64,000 nucleotides of DNA from Cladorrhinum sp. PSN259 (taxonomy: Eukaryota; Ascomycota; Sordariomycetes; Sordariales; Podosporaceae), in NCBI GenBank assembly GCA_033725935.1, contig MU867079.1:350366-414365 (forward strand). The letters run 5' to 3'. Position 1 is the first letter of the stretch. Each line of letters begins with the position of its first letter. Positions 33,558 to 45,018 of this stretch are shown here, piece by piece. Position numbers and translations under genes: made by a program. Below the pieces are notes generated by a model. That model was given only the letters and a program-made list of their open reading frames with translations. It did not search any database and was not told the origin of the DNA.

Positions 33558-36500
33558 AAAGGAGGATAGATGTTTTGCTTTGTTTCCTTTTGGTTAAGTG
33601 TAAAATACTTGTCATGTACAGTAGACTAAGTAGTAGGTAGGTAGGTAGGTTATTGTTGGCGCCGGGGGGTTTTTGAAGAGGTAAGGCAAGGCAAGGCATG
33701 TATGTATGTTTACTTGGATAGAGGCCGTCAATTTCAGCTAAGCTGTGAAAGGGGATAATAGGGGTTTTTTTTTGAACGTAGGTTGTTGATCAAGTTGAGG
33801 AATGGTATGTACTGTACCTCGACCCTGAGTAGTAACATGAGCCCTAGCTTGACTATATACAACTACATAGCGTAAGGCGAGACAGATGGAATAGATGGAG
33901 GTTTATCTTATAGATACTACTCTATGTTTTGTCAACCGAGGAGATAAGTACATACATCCTCTGCTAGCAAACTTTTACTGAGTAATTATGTTGTGGAAGG
34001 TACATACCTACAGGTTTGGACAAGGTAAAATCGTGAACGAGGCTGGTCTTGCACTCTGAACTCTGAAAGATCGGGTGAGTTTCAGAGCATAGAGTATAGA
34101 GCATCTGTTACTTCCAATCAGGTTGGGTTTTGTGAATCAGTGATTTACAATGCATGGCTGTTTTTTGGGGGTGATTTGTGAAACATCAGATCAGAGCAAG
34201 CTTTGTTAACCCGCGAGTTTTCCACTAATTATTTGGTTGAGGGTTGATGAATTTACTTGAGTGTTTTCAAGGGTACAGATTAAATCTCTTGTTAGAGGTT
34301 CTTTTCTATGGGGCGTTTTCTATGTTCTTTGTATATACATTTCGGCTCGTGATGATGATGGTGATGATGCAGATTTGATCAAGAGTTGCCGGTCGTGTTT
34401 TTACTCTGTGGGTTTCAGTATCGGAGGTGCCCGATGGTTATGGAGATTAATGTAAGTGTAAGTGTTGAATGATTGTCTCGGCTCGGTTGGATATGGAGAA
34501 AGGAGAGGAGAAAGGAGGGGAGAATGGAAAGGATGGAGTGTATGGAGTGTATGAGGCCGGTTTACTTGGTGTGCTGGTGAAGTTCAAGTCGTGCTGTGCT
34601 TGCGATGAAGTTTGAGTAAGTGGGTGGTGTGCTTGGAGAGGTAGACTTGATGATGGGAGTGCTTTGGACGTTGGAGTCGAGGGTGTGGTGATGGAGTTGA
34701 AGACATGGGGGTTTATTATTGAACAGAGGGTAATGCTGATACATTCGAAGACACTGATTCGCTTGTGAAGAACGAGGACCCGAGGGGATGGAAGATTGTT
34801 TACTTGAGGATGGTGGTCGTTGAGGAAGGGGGTTGTGTTCAGGGGAATAGGGGTTTGTTTACACGGTGTGTCGATCACTCCAGAGGTCTGGTCTTGTGCA
34901 CGTGGCGAATGTGACAGTAAAAAGAATTGAAGCTTCAAGTTGATACTGCGTATATTATGGTGCTCCACAAGACGAGACTTAAAAAAAATGCAACGCCTAA
35001 TTAGGGCGATGAATAAACTAGAAAAACTGTGAAGCATCAAACTCCCTCATCACCATCACGCCTCCTTTCACCCCTTCACCATCATCTATCTCACACACTT
35101 CGCCTCGATTCCATCACGTACTATCACAAACACACCTCCATCATAAGCCCGAAACATTCTTGCTCGTCATCACACCGAAACCAAAAGTTTCATCACCTCT
35201 GAGGACATAATCCAGACAGATACCTTCCTCATCAGATATCGTTTAAACAACCTGCAACTTGTTTACCGATTACCTTCCAAGAGATTTTTTAAAAAAAAGA
35301 AACACAAAAAAAGAAACCCAAGATAACAAAGAAAACACAGCGTCACATTTCACAACGGCGTTACATTTTCACAAGGGAAGGGCAACATACCTATACTAGT
35401 GTATGTACATGCAATACATATTACTTACATAAAGATGCATATGCAAGGTTTCGCCCGTCTCTTTTTTCTTTTTCTACTCAGTTCTTTTGTTGTGTGTGTG
35501 TGTGTGTGTGACACACCGGCAGTGTTTATCTGAAACAAATCTTTGCCGTAGGACCTTTTTTTCTTTTCTTCCCGAGTTATATGTATCTCATCACGTACAT
35601 TATCACAGGTTTTGGAATTCCCTTGCATTCACTACACTAGAACTAGTCAAGGTTATGTATACAATGTATACATGTAAGTATAATCACGGTTGTATTGAGT
35701 GGAAGGAGGGGGGGGGGGGGGGATGTTAATCGATATTCAAGATCGTGGGAAAAAGAAGAAAAACTACTCGCGTATGTGGTTGAGGGGCTTGAGGTGGTAA
35801 TGAGTGTAGCATCGGGTATTCGAAGCGAGGTTGTATTGGTTGGGGTATTTGGAGAGAGGAGGAAGGAAGTGAGTGATTGAGATGGGTTGAGGTATAAGAT
35901 GTTTGTTATAGGGGAGGGTATAACAAAGATGGGGATGGGGTTTACTGGGGATGGCACGGGGTCGGCACATGTAAGCGGTCGTTGCGAGTAGCCTTTTTTG
36001 GGGCAGAGACCGATGCAAGACCATTTGAAAGCTCTGGGAATATCTTTCCACGTGCTGTTTTCGAGGGATTGTTTGTCCGGATTCCGTGGTTGGTAACTTA
36101 TCAGAGGCACGGAGTTGGTGATAGTGTGTATATGCGCGTGTGTTACCCGAGTGGAGGGGTGTGCAAGTTTGGTTTACCGTCCGAAAGGGGAATGAGGGAG
36201 GTGATAAACAATTATCTTGTGCAGTCATAGGCAGTCATGGGATTGTTGAGAGATATGCACCTTATATTGAGTTGATGATGCTTGAAGCAGTAAAGAACTT
36301 GGAAGTGACCCGAAGAGTTGGAAATGTGCATGCGTGCTCAGTAAACGAAACGAAACACAAAATTATACATCAGTGATCCTTGATATAACATTGGCAATAA
36401 CTTTCCCAAAGAGGACTTTGTGATCCGGCAGCCTCGGACTTGGGTTCATTCTTCAATGATGATGTAGAGGTGCCCGTGATTTGAGTGTGGCGTGCTTGTC

Positions 36501-36623
36501 TCGATGTGAGTGGTGCAAGGAATATGACCAACTGCATCTTATATCTGAATTGAGAAGTCTGGCCCAAGGGGTAAAGTTGTGTGATGGCCTGATATCGTCT
36601 CAGGTGGTATTGAAGTGTGCCCC

Positions 36624-36753
36624 GGGGGGGGGGGGGGGGGGGGGGGGGCGCCCCCCGGGGGGGGGGGGGGGGGCAAAACACACCGGGGGTGTTAAAAAAC
36701 ACACCCCGCGAGGGATGTGTGGTGAGAAAAAACAANNNNNNNNNNTACGCCCG

Positions 36754-36816
<63 letters not shown>
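36624..36816. other. Assembly gap: poly-G, junk, 10 Ns, poly-C
   Basis: A G-run (36624-36648), a short C/G switch, a second G-run to about 36673, and 62 bp of simple sequence lead into ten Ns (36736-36745), then TACGCCCG and a C-run of about 60 (36754-36816). Real gap size is unknown. The order, G on the left and C on the right of one strand, equals G-tails on reads entering the gap from both sides. Confidence 0.85.
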
Positions 36817-36817
<1 letters not shown>

Positions 36818-37200
36818 CCCACGGTATGGTACGCGAGAGGCACAGCAGTCCGGGGGTCTTAACAGCCAGACCGCGGTAGGGATTCGGGTTCGGATACGGC
36901 TCACCGTAAAAGTTACATACGCCCCTCGGAGAAACAATAAAGGGATGCGATTATGTGGATGCACTCCGCCCAGCTATTGATTAGCAAACAATGAGATGAT
37001 GTCTGGGGTTGTTCATAGTCCGAATGGCGATTTGACATTTGAAATAACAGTGCAATCATTAAAAAGCTAGGATGAGAAACAGGGAGGGTTGATGTTTGTT
37101 TACCAGCCCCTTTTCTTATGTCGAACTCAAACCTTTGATTTATGAAGATATCCAAATCACAATTTGTTGGTTGCAATGAAATTGTGATCTGCTGAAATTA

Positions 37201-40200
37201 ACGATACGCAGAATCTGAACTTTTCTTCGCAAAGAGATGGACCAATATCTCGAGACGTACCATGTGATGCCGGGTCAAGAAACCAACAAAGTTCAAAGTC
37301 TTCAACTTTCATAAGCAGAACTCGAAACAAAGACATAGTGTTATAACCAACAGCGTTACTTTCTAGCCATGTTGTTTTCGAGAAACAAACCGTTTACCAA
37401 CAAATACTCTCGACATATCCGCCTGTCCGCTCCAGACGTGAAATACCCCAGCGTGTCCAGTGCGAACGGTATCCGTCTCGTGTAGCCTCGGGCCTGCTGT
37501 CTTTCTTGCCGTGACTCTCGTCGAGTATACTGATAAGTAGGTATATACTCACCCGCCTTGATAGAGCAAGGTATAATGATCAAGACCCTACGAGTATCGT
37601 CGATGTTCGTCGTATTCAATACTCTCCGACCTATCAACCAGCGGCCGACCGTTAAATTCTTCATATCAACTCAACTTAGACACAAAAACGGTAGATAGGT
37701 CACTGCTACCAAATGGAGTGTATAAGCCTTATGTATTTTACAAGGGGCAAAATAACAAATCAGTTTTACGAAGCTAGGATAGACGATGGTGAAGGCATCC
37801 CCGCCACTTTGTAAGCAAGTGCTGATGTAAATACACTCAGCAATGATTGGGCTTGCTGGAAACTTGAGGATGCAATGTTTATTTACAACACGAAAAATGG
37901 AAAAGAGGCTTTATGATAGCCTCAAGTATGGTCGTGGAGGAAAACATCTCCTATAAAGAAGTTAATAAATTGAGCACAACGGGGTTGAAGGGCATACTTA
38001 TCCCCAAAAACATGAGGGGCTGCCCTCGCTGACCATTTCTGGAGAGAGGGCAACCAAGGGCCGCCTTTACCAAACAGGCCCGCCCTTTTACCAACAAGTA
38101 CGATCAGAAAACAACAAAAGTGCCCAGAGCCATCCCCGAAAAGAAGCCATAGAATCAAGACTAAAGCAGAAAAGCAAGAAGCAAGAAGCTCCAGAAAGCC
38201 AGACAAGTACGAAACTTTGACACCAACTCTGGATGGGTCCCAGCTACTGGTTTCTGCCCCCCTTCTTCCTGCCCGCCCTTCATCGTGAACTCCCCCCAGA
38301 TTTGAAGCCTTGGTTTTGTATAACGGTTTTGACCGAACAAGAGCCCCCAGGAACCCACGCAGCCCCCCGGCAAGTTACCAAAGTCTTCCGCGAAACCACA
38401 AAATCCGTCATAAAAAACCCCCCGACTGTCATCAATGTGTGAGCCCCCAAAGGTCAAAAATCGGCAACCCAAGAGCCTGCAATCCCCCAGCGCCAAAATA
38501 CCAACCAGCTCCCAAAGTATATTCTTTCCGTTTGTGATGCACTGCCAACTGAGACTAGTTTTATGTATTCCCTCTCTAACTGGTATTTTAAGACGAAACC
38601 CATCTTTTCAAATGGAACGACGACCAAGGAAGGGCATTGTACGCTGCGGACAAAAGACATCTGAAAAAAACCGCTGCTGTCATCTCCGAGAACCGAGACA
38701 TGTCATATTTCAGACAGAAACGGGAGGAGGAAAAAGAAGAAAGGGTTTCGGCGTCTCGCCTGATCGTGGGACAGAGCGCTACGAACGACAGAGTTAATGC
38801 GCCTGGTCGAATCACATGAAATCCCCTTTGGCAGGAATATTCATGACACGCCGAGCAACTTGCTGCGACGAGGTCTTGGGGGTCTTGCCGAGTCATGAGT
38901 GGGTTTGATACGCATGCGTGAGAAGACAAGAGTCAACTCGAGGGTTTTGGAGTGAAAGAGGTAAATCAGAGTGTGACAGCCAGGCAGAAATGAAATCTCC
39001 TGAACACGTTTCCGTTTGTAGTCCTTGAACAGCCCTCGCTCACCCCCCCAGAGGAAGGTGATTATAGCGAGGTGAGCTGCCGACGGATGCTGACGTGAAA
39101 TGTGTAGATGACCGTACGTAGCCAATGGCCTGCACTCTCCTCTTCCGAGCCCCCGCCATCTGCCTCCGGAGAAGAATGACAAGAGTAAAACATGCAAGCA
39201 GACGAAGCTGCTCCAGAGGTATCAACCCAATCCCAGTCGTCTATAAGGCGACACCATATGTAACCAAGACAATCCATGATGACCAGAGAACTTGAATCCA
39301 GGACCCGACCTGACGAGCAACCCCCGGGGGCGCATCATAGGAGGAATTGTTGCCCACCGATGAAGGTGCCTGGATAACTTCTTAAACCCCACCCTTCGGC
39401 CCAACAATGACCGGCTTTCAGGGATCGAGAAGACCGAAAACACCACTTTTCAGCGGCCGTATCTTGTTCCCCCATCGGCCCAGACAAGGAAAGCGTAGAA
39501 GGCGGGTAAGAAAAGGACTTGAGCGCAACACTATTTTCTCTCTCCTTTTCAAGAGAGAGCAAAACCGAACGAGACATTAGGGTTAAGTTCCGAAACCGGT
39601 TCGTACCCGCGAGAGCTGGGCCCCCGAAAGGACATGTTGCCAACAGTAATCCGATGCGCGGCGAAGCTTGGAGTAATGCCCGATACGGGTTCGAAGCTTG
39701 CGACGTACTGTGGTTTTTCTTCCAGCCACAAGACGGGACGGTCGCGATGACATTCCTTTCGGAAAACTGGGATCGGAGAACTGTGGGGGAGGCGACGTGC
39801 AGTAAATGAGAGTAGGTGAAAGAGCTTTGGGAGCTAGAAGGCCATGACGCCATTGAGGGTGCCCGCTGATGTTGCATTCGATAATTGATGGGAACCGATC
39901 ATCTCGAGTGGGATTCGCGGATTGATGGGCATCGGACGATGGCCATGTCGTTTTCAGACGATGTCGAGGGTAATTTGCGTGAGTTGGAGATGTTGAAGAA
40001 AGAAGGGTGGAATTGAGTTCAGCAGAGACGCGCTGGAAGTTGGGAGGGACCGCGTCGCTCGAGAGGGATGCAGGAATGTGGGGCGCGTATGCGAAGGACC
40101 AGATGCCCCGCAATTTTTGCTCTTGGAGCTCGGAAGCTTCCCGAAAGTCTCCCTCTTCGACGACTACCTTACACCTGCTTCCATGGAAACAGGGCACTTT

Positions 40201-40442
40201 CAAACTTCTAGTTTTTGCAGCAACTGGTGTGCAGCCATTTTAAAGTTGGCCATATTCTATTGCATTCAACCTTGAATACTTTTAGATAATCTTTGGTGAT
40301 TTTGGGTCAATATCTCGGATTTTGGTCAATATCTCTCTGATTGCGTTCTCACCAATCCTGACATCACACTGCCAAGTTGAATTTGGTCCAGATTTATAAG
40401 CCATCATCGACAACTTCAACCCGCATTTAATCAGGTATCACC
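37201..40442. promoter_or_regulatory. Distal and proximal 5' region of rtp1
   Basis: About 3.2 kb upstream of rtp1. Open frames on both strands up to about 200 codons (for example 39583-40203, minus) show no domain and no splice support. The last 150 bp before the ATG carry a 20-bp tandem duplication (40298-40336), which is the best candidate for a functional promoter element or a slippage product. No TATA box is obvious. Confidence 0.4.
40298..40336. repeat. Tandem duplication of about 20 bp in the rtp1 promoter
   Basis: GATTTTGGGTCAATATCTCG is followed at once by GATTTTGGTCAATATCTCT; one G is missing in the second copy. It ends about 106 bp before the rtp1 start codon. Each copy includes GGTCAATATC. 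Confidence 0.88.
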
Positions 40443-43300
40443 ATGGACCAACCTGCTGCAGAACCGGGAAAGCCTGCTTCACAAGTGAATGCTCGCCAGA
40501 AGTTGATAAACACCATCACCGAGCTAGGCAAAAAGGCTTTCAATCCTGAGGCCACCGAGGAGTCGCGAGCGGAGGGGAAGCGGGAATTCGATGAGTTCAT
40601 CCAGAGGCGAGCTAGACTGAAGAGCAAGAGCGTAGATAGAATATCAGGTCTGACATTCTTTTCAGAACAAAGACCCTAAACGTATTGGGCGCCCTAAGTG
40701 TCCTGACAAGACCCGGCCATCTCCCACCATGGCTTCGCCCCAAGTTCCTCGAGATCCTGGCTTTGGTTCCCTTGCGGGAAAATGCCGTGAGACCGACCAT
40801 GGAGTTCGTCTTTGCCCTCCACCCTTCAAGTACAATCAAAACCTCCGAAGCCGCTGTCCCGCAAAAGAAGGGCGCCAACATCACTCATGAAGCTCTTCAG
40901 ATGGCAACCAACTTGTTAGCAGCTGCTCCCGTGTCCATCACACCTGAGAAGTGGTATTCTGGAATTGGCCCGCAGCTTTTGGCCCTGCTTGATGGAGAAG
41001 AGGGGCCAGAGCTGGTGAGAGCTGCTTCGTACATTATTGGATTTGGTATTCTGGGTCGAAAAGCATCAGGAGCGCCTGGCACTGCGGGTTGGAAATACCT
41101 AGCAGAGCCACTTCTGCATGGCATCAAACCACTACCAAATTCGTCACCACCAGTCACAAAGGTCGAAATTATCGATCTGAGCAAACCAAGAGTCATTGTC
41201 GAGCACGTGGAACTTGTCACCAGCCTTCGCCGGTTACATTCCCTTGCCGTCTCCCATCCCAATCCTGGACTTTGCAAGCGCCTTCTCTCGCCCCTTCTGC
41301 TGCCTTTTTGGGCTCTTGGAACTTGGAGAGATGCCAAACCATCACTTACTAAAGCAGTATGCACACCTGCTTTGGAGTTGCTCAAAATCTATTTGAAGCT
41401 CGCCCCGTCTCCCGATTTGATCCTTTTTCTTGTCAGAGGCCTGGGCTATAACGGCGGCTTTAATCAGCAGAACCCCGAATGGGTCTACCAGCAGACGGCA
41501 GAAGAAGAAATCAGCATTGTCGACACAAAGCAACGATTAGGAGCTTCAACGGAAGTTGCCTCCCAATTTAGCTTGGAAGACGTCGACACAAAAACCACAA
41601 AGCTTTTAGAGCTAATTGCTTCAAGTTTTTCTGATGCTGATATCACGAACGCCTTCCTCGAGCTGTTGAGGCGATGGCTGAAATCCGCTCGAAAACTCAA
41701 GGGACCGGGTGACATCATCATCAAGGAAGACGAGGACGACAGTCAACAACAAGATCCTCTCGCCCAAATGGTTGAGATGAAAATTCTTCAAGCAATGATG
41801 GAGAAGTTCCCCGAAAAATTCGAAACTCAACCCAAGGCAATCCTCGATCTGGTCAGCCAGATTTTGTCCTCCTCGGCAGGTTCTGACGAGGACGATGAGA
41901 TAACTTCAGTGGCCTTATCTCTTCTCAACATGATCGTCACTGTTCCTGGCTTTCAGAAATCCAGAGTCAAACCTGAGGTCCTCAGTTCAATCGAGTCAGC
42001 ACTCGACCGTCTCTCTAAATCCTCCACCGGAAATTCCAAAACAGCCAACAACCTCCGTCTCCTCATTCTGTACCATGACGAGTTGAACGAGCAGGATCCC
42101 TCGGTCTCGACCGCATCAGCCCCAACAGACAGGCAAATAGAAGACCGGAAGACATACAACCTGGCAATCTCGTACATTTCCAACCCATCCAACCCACCTC
42201 CAGTCCGCGTCGAAGGGCTCAGCCTAATCGGCTCCCTCATCACATCAAACTCCCCAGTCCTAGACATACCCGGCATTTTGGCTCTCCTGTCCGCCCTAAT
42301 CGCCGACAGCGAAGAATACGTCTTTCTCAAAGCAATAAACACCTACACCCTCCTGGCCACTCACCACCCCAAAGCAGTAACCACCGAAATCTTGGACCAC
42401 TTCATCGATCCCAAGGAGCGAAAATCCGTCGATGAAAGACTACGCTTCGCTGAAGCTTTGAGTCAAGTAATCGAACGCCTAGGCGAGACATTCACCGGCC
42501 CGGTAGCCAAACAAGTAGGCGAGGGACTACTGCAAGTAGCCGGCCGTAGGGCACACAGACCCAAGACAAAAGAAAAACAAGAAAGAGAAGCAAAGATCCA
42601 GCTACAAAAGACTAAAGAAGCCGATGAGGCTTGGGGCGGCAAGGTTCCCGACTTTAGCGAGGAGATGACGGCCGAAGAAAAAGAACGGAATGAGATTCTG
42701 GAGAAGATTGTGGAGGGGTGGGAGAGCAAGAAAGGGGAGGAAGACGTCAGAGTCAGGGCTTCGGCGTTGGCGGTTCTGAGGAGAGGGCTGGAGACGAACA
42801 TGCTGGGCATGGGGGCGGAGGTTGTCAACAGGGGGGTCGAAGTTTGCTTGGGCGTTTTGCAGGTTGAGAAGGAGATTGAAAAGGGGATACTGAGAAGGGC
42901 TGCGGTGCTTTTGGTTCTGGGATTTGTCGAGGGGTTGAGGGGGAGGAATGCTGGTGAGGAAGGGAATGTGGGATTTGGAAGGAAGGCTCGGGGGGATTTG
43001 CTGGGTGCTTTAAGGTATGTGGCCGCTACGGATGAGGATGGCTTGGTTAGGAGGCATGCGGGGGATGTGGTTGAGAGTTTGGAGAATTGGGAGGTTGGAC
43101 GATTGGTTGGTGGTTTGGAGGATGAGGGATTCGGTGGGTTGAGGTTGGGTGGTAGTGGTGGTGTTGGTGGGGGAATGGGGGGGTTTGGGGCTTTGAGGGG
43201 GTTGAGTGTCAATCCGGAGAGGAGAGTGATAGAGGAGGTAGAGGATGAGGATGAGGATAAAGGCGTGAAGCCAAAGCCGAAGATCGAGGAGATTGAGTAG
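40443..43300 (+). CDS. rtp1: Rtp1/Tango6-type RNA polymerase II assembly factor
   Basis: Rtp1 helps carry assembled RNA polymerase II to the nucleus in yeast; its animal relative is Tango6. The main open frame (from about 40666 to 43300) encodes a HEAT-repeat-like protein of about 880 residues. The Rtp1 C-terminal domains are recognisable: ILALLSALIADSEEYVFLKA near 42.28 kb and RRAAVLVLGFVEGL near 42.9 kb, with a final acidic tail. Between them is a Lys/Glu-rich charged segment. The N-terminal exon starts at ATG 40443 (CACCATGG context). Its frame and the main frame differ, so an intron is needed; TCTGACATTCTTTTCAG at 40649-40665 looks like a branch-acceptor unit, but only weak donors (40595 GTTCAT or 40562 GTCGCG) give the right phase. 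The exact junction is unresolved. Confidence 0.85.
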
Positions 43301-43558
43301 GTTGATGCATCGGGTGATATAAGTGAGTAAGCAAGAAGAATGAATATGCATCTTTCTGCTGATGACTATTAGTGGGCATCTGGTTCGTGTTGCCTGAGAT
43401 TTGTTATGGTATGCTTGTAAATATCACCATTTGCTTGCTTTTGACTCCTACCGGCGACTCTACCCAGGAGCTGTCAAGGAGGTATAAGTATGGGGTTTAA
43501 TACACCGCGACTGCTCACCCGGTTCTCTCCCATCTTCCTGGAGCACGTCTGTAAATAC

Positions 43559-43562
43559 ACAC

Positions 43563-43594
<32 letters not shown>
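43559..43594. repeat. CA/TA/GT dinucleotide microsatellite
   Basis: ACACA, then (TA)n, then (TG)n, forming an imperfect palindrome of dinucleotide repeats that can fold as a hairpin. It lies in the 3' flank of rtp1. Confidence 0.85.
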
Positions 43595-43876
43595 AATTTA
43601 ACTCGAACGGATTCAGTCCCTTGGCAAGGAGACAGTTCCCTTACCCCAGCCAGCTCCTCTTTTGTTAACAAAAAGCGATCCTAGTATCAGCACTGTTCCC
43701 CACGAAGAGATAAACTTGCGGCGGTACTTTGGTGTTCGAGGTTTGAGTGGGTAAAAAGATGTCGGAGGATAAATACTCGTTTCGTTCACCTTTCTCAAAG
43801 ATGGAATGGGAAAACACGGCGAAGATGCAGTTCGAACACAGAAAAGCATAGGACTTGAACCCCCCCCCTTGACCGG

Positions 43877-43997
43877 GGCCGAGTCTGCCTTTGTCTGGCC
43901 GTTACTCACTGTATCTATCTACCGGGCTGAGAAATATGCCTGCGCCCGGCCGAGGGTATTGCTGCAACGGACCGAGTCTGCTTTTACTCGGCCGAGA
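43877..43997. repeat. Pair of related GGCCGAGTCTGC hairpins
   Basis: Two elements about 93 bp apart share CCGAGTCTGC(C/T)TTT and end in GGCCG. The second folds as CCGAGT-loop-ACTCGG, and CTCGGCCGAG (43987-43996) is a perfect 10-bp palindrome. Another CCGGCCGAGG lies between them. This may be the remains of a small repeat. Confidence 0.6.
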
Positions 43998-45018
43998 TCT
44001 TTGTTGTATCAGGCCAAGAACACCGGAGCCCAGTCTGGCGTCACATTCCATTCACCTAGACAACTCTTCACCAAAAGACGTGTATCCAGACCAACTCACA
44101 ACGTAGTATACTAGTATGTGACAAACAACTTGCCATTATACTTTTGAATCAACTTTTTTATTTTTATTTTTTAATATCCCACAGTTTCTCAACCCCCCCC
44201 CCCCCCAAAAAAAAGAGAACAACTTCAACTTACACCACTAAAAAAAAAACCGCATATTTCGCCATTTCGCCATATCAACAATCACCCAGTCAGTACCCCC
44301 TATCAAATACCAAAAAAAAGTGACACACACATAAAACACCTACTCATCCATTCATTCATTCCCCATCCACCACCAAACTTTGCCCCCCCCCCTTCCCCCC
44401 TCTCCTATTCACCCGTACCTTACCACACACCATTACCCCCCCGCCCAGGATGCCCAACCCGCCCGTGGATCGCTCCATTAGTACTGACTGCCAGTCAGTT
44501 GCCCTCTTCAAAACCACCCAGCCGTTCATCCGTCCATCACCTAAATCACACCAACTGCCCAAACTTGTCATATGTAACCTCTCAGAAAATATACTTGCTA
44601 GCTCGCTTCCCTCGCTCAATGCTGCATCTCTTTCTTTTTTCTTTTAAAAAAGAAAAATACTAGAAGAAAAACCAAAATGCCATGATATTGTTTGTGACGA
44701 TTGTACGCACATATGTATGTAGTATGCATGCCTTTATAAAACACGCAATATTTGTATTTCTTCATCTTTCTGCTCCCCTGACTGATCAAGTTTCATTGAG
44801 TGGATGGTGAAGTAGGTAAAGGTCAGAATAGAGTAGATGAATGATCCGTCGTCAAAAAGAAGAAGAAGAAGAAGATCCCCTCGGAGGGGAGGAGGTCCAA
44901 CGAGAGAGAGAGAAAGACGAAACATCATATAATGATGAGCTACAACAACATCAAAAAACCAAAAAGTCAGCAAAAATCATCCAATTCATACATACACCTG
45001 ACACGGAGCTACCTCAAC

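Larger units (their letters stand above)
31401..37200. repeat. Microsatellite-rich part of the 26-kb block
   Basis: Sequence character changes here: (CTAGA)n at about 32976-32990, GT runs near 33.01 and 33.25 kb, a G18 run near 33.13 kb, and T-tracts. It also has a 9-bp minisatellite (33389-33557), TAGG repeats (33632-33650), GGCAA repeats (about 33684-33698), GAT repeats near 34.35 kb, another GT run near 35.49 kb, and a G16 run near 35.71 kb. An assembly gap lies near 36.7 kb. No coding exon is supported. Confidence 0.55.
43301..45018. other. Convergent intergenic region, rtp1 / ira
   Basis: About 1.7 kb between two 3' ends. It holds an AT/GT microsatellite (43559-43594), a GC-rich patch with two related hairpins (43877-43997), a C15 run near 44.19 kb and several A- and C-tracts. 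No gene is supported. Confidence 0.5.

Noticed and set aside
37356..37664. 102-codon minus frame rich in Arg
   Set aside because: Short, CpG-rich and without family features; could not be joined to other exons.
39583..40203. 206-codon minus-strand frame upstream of rtp1
   Set aside because: No motif, Ser/Pro/Arg-rich as expected of antisense of GC-balanced DNA, and no homologue pattern recognised.
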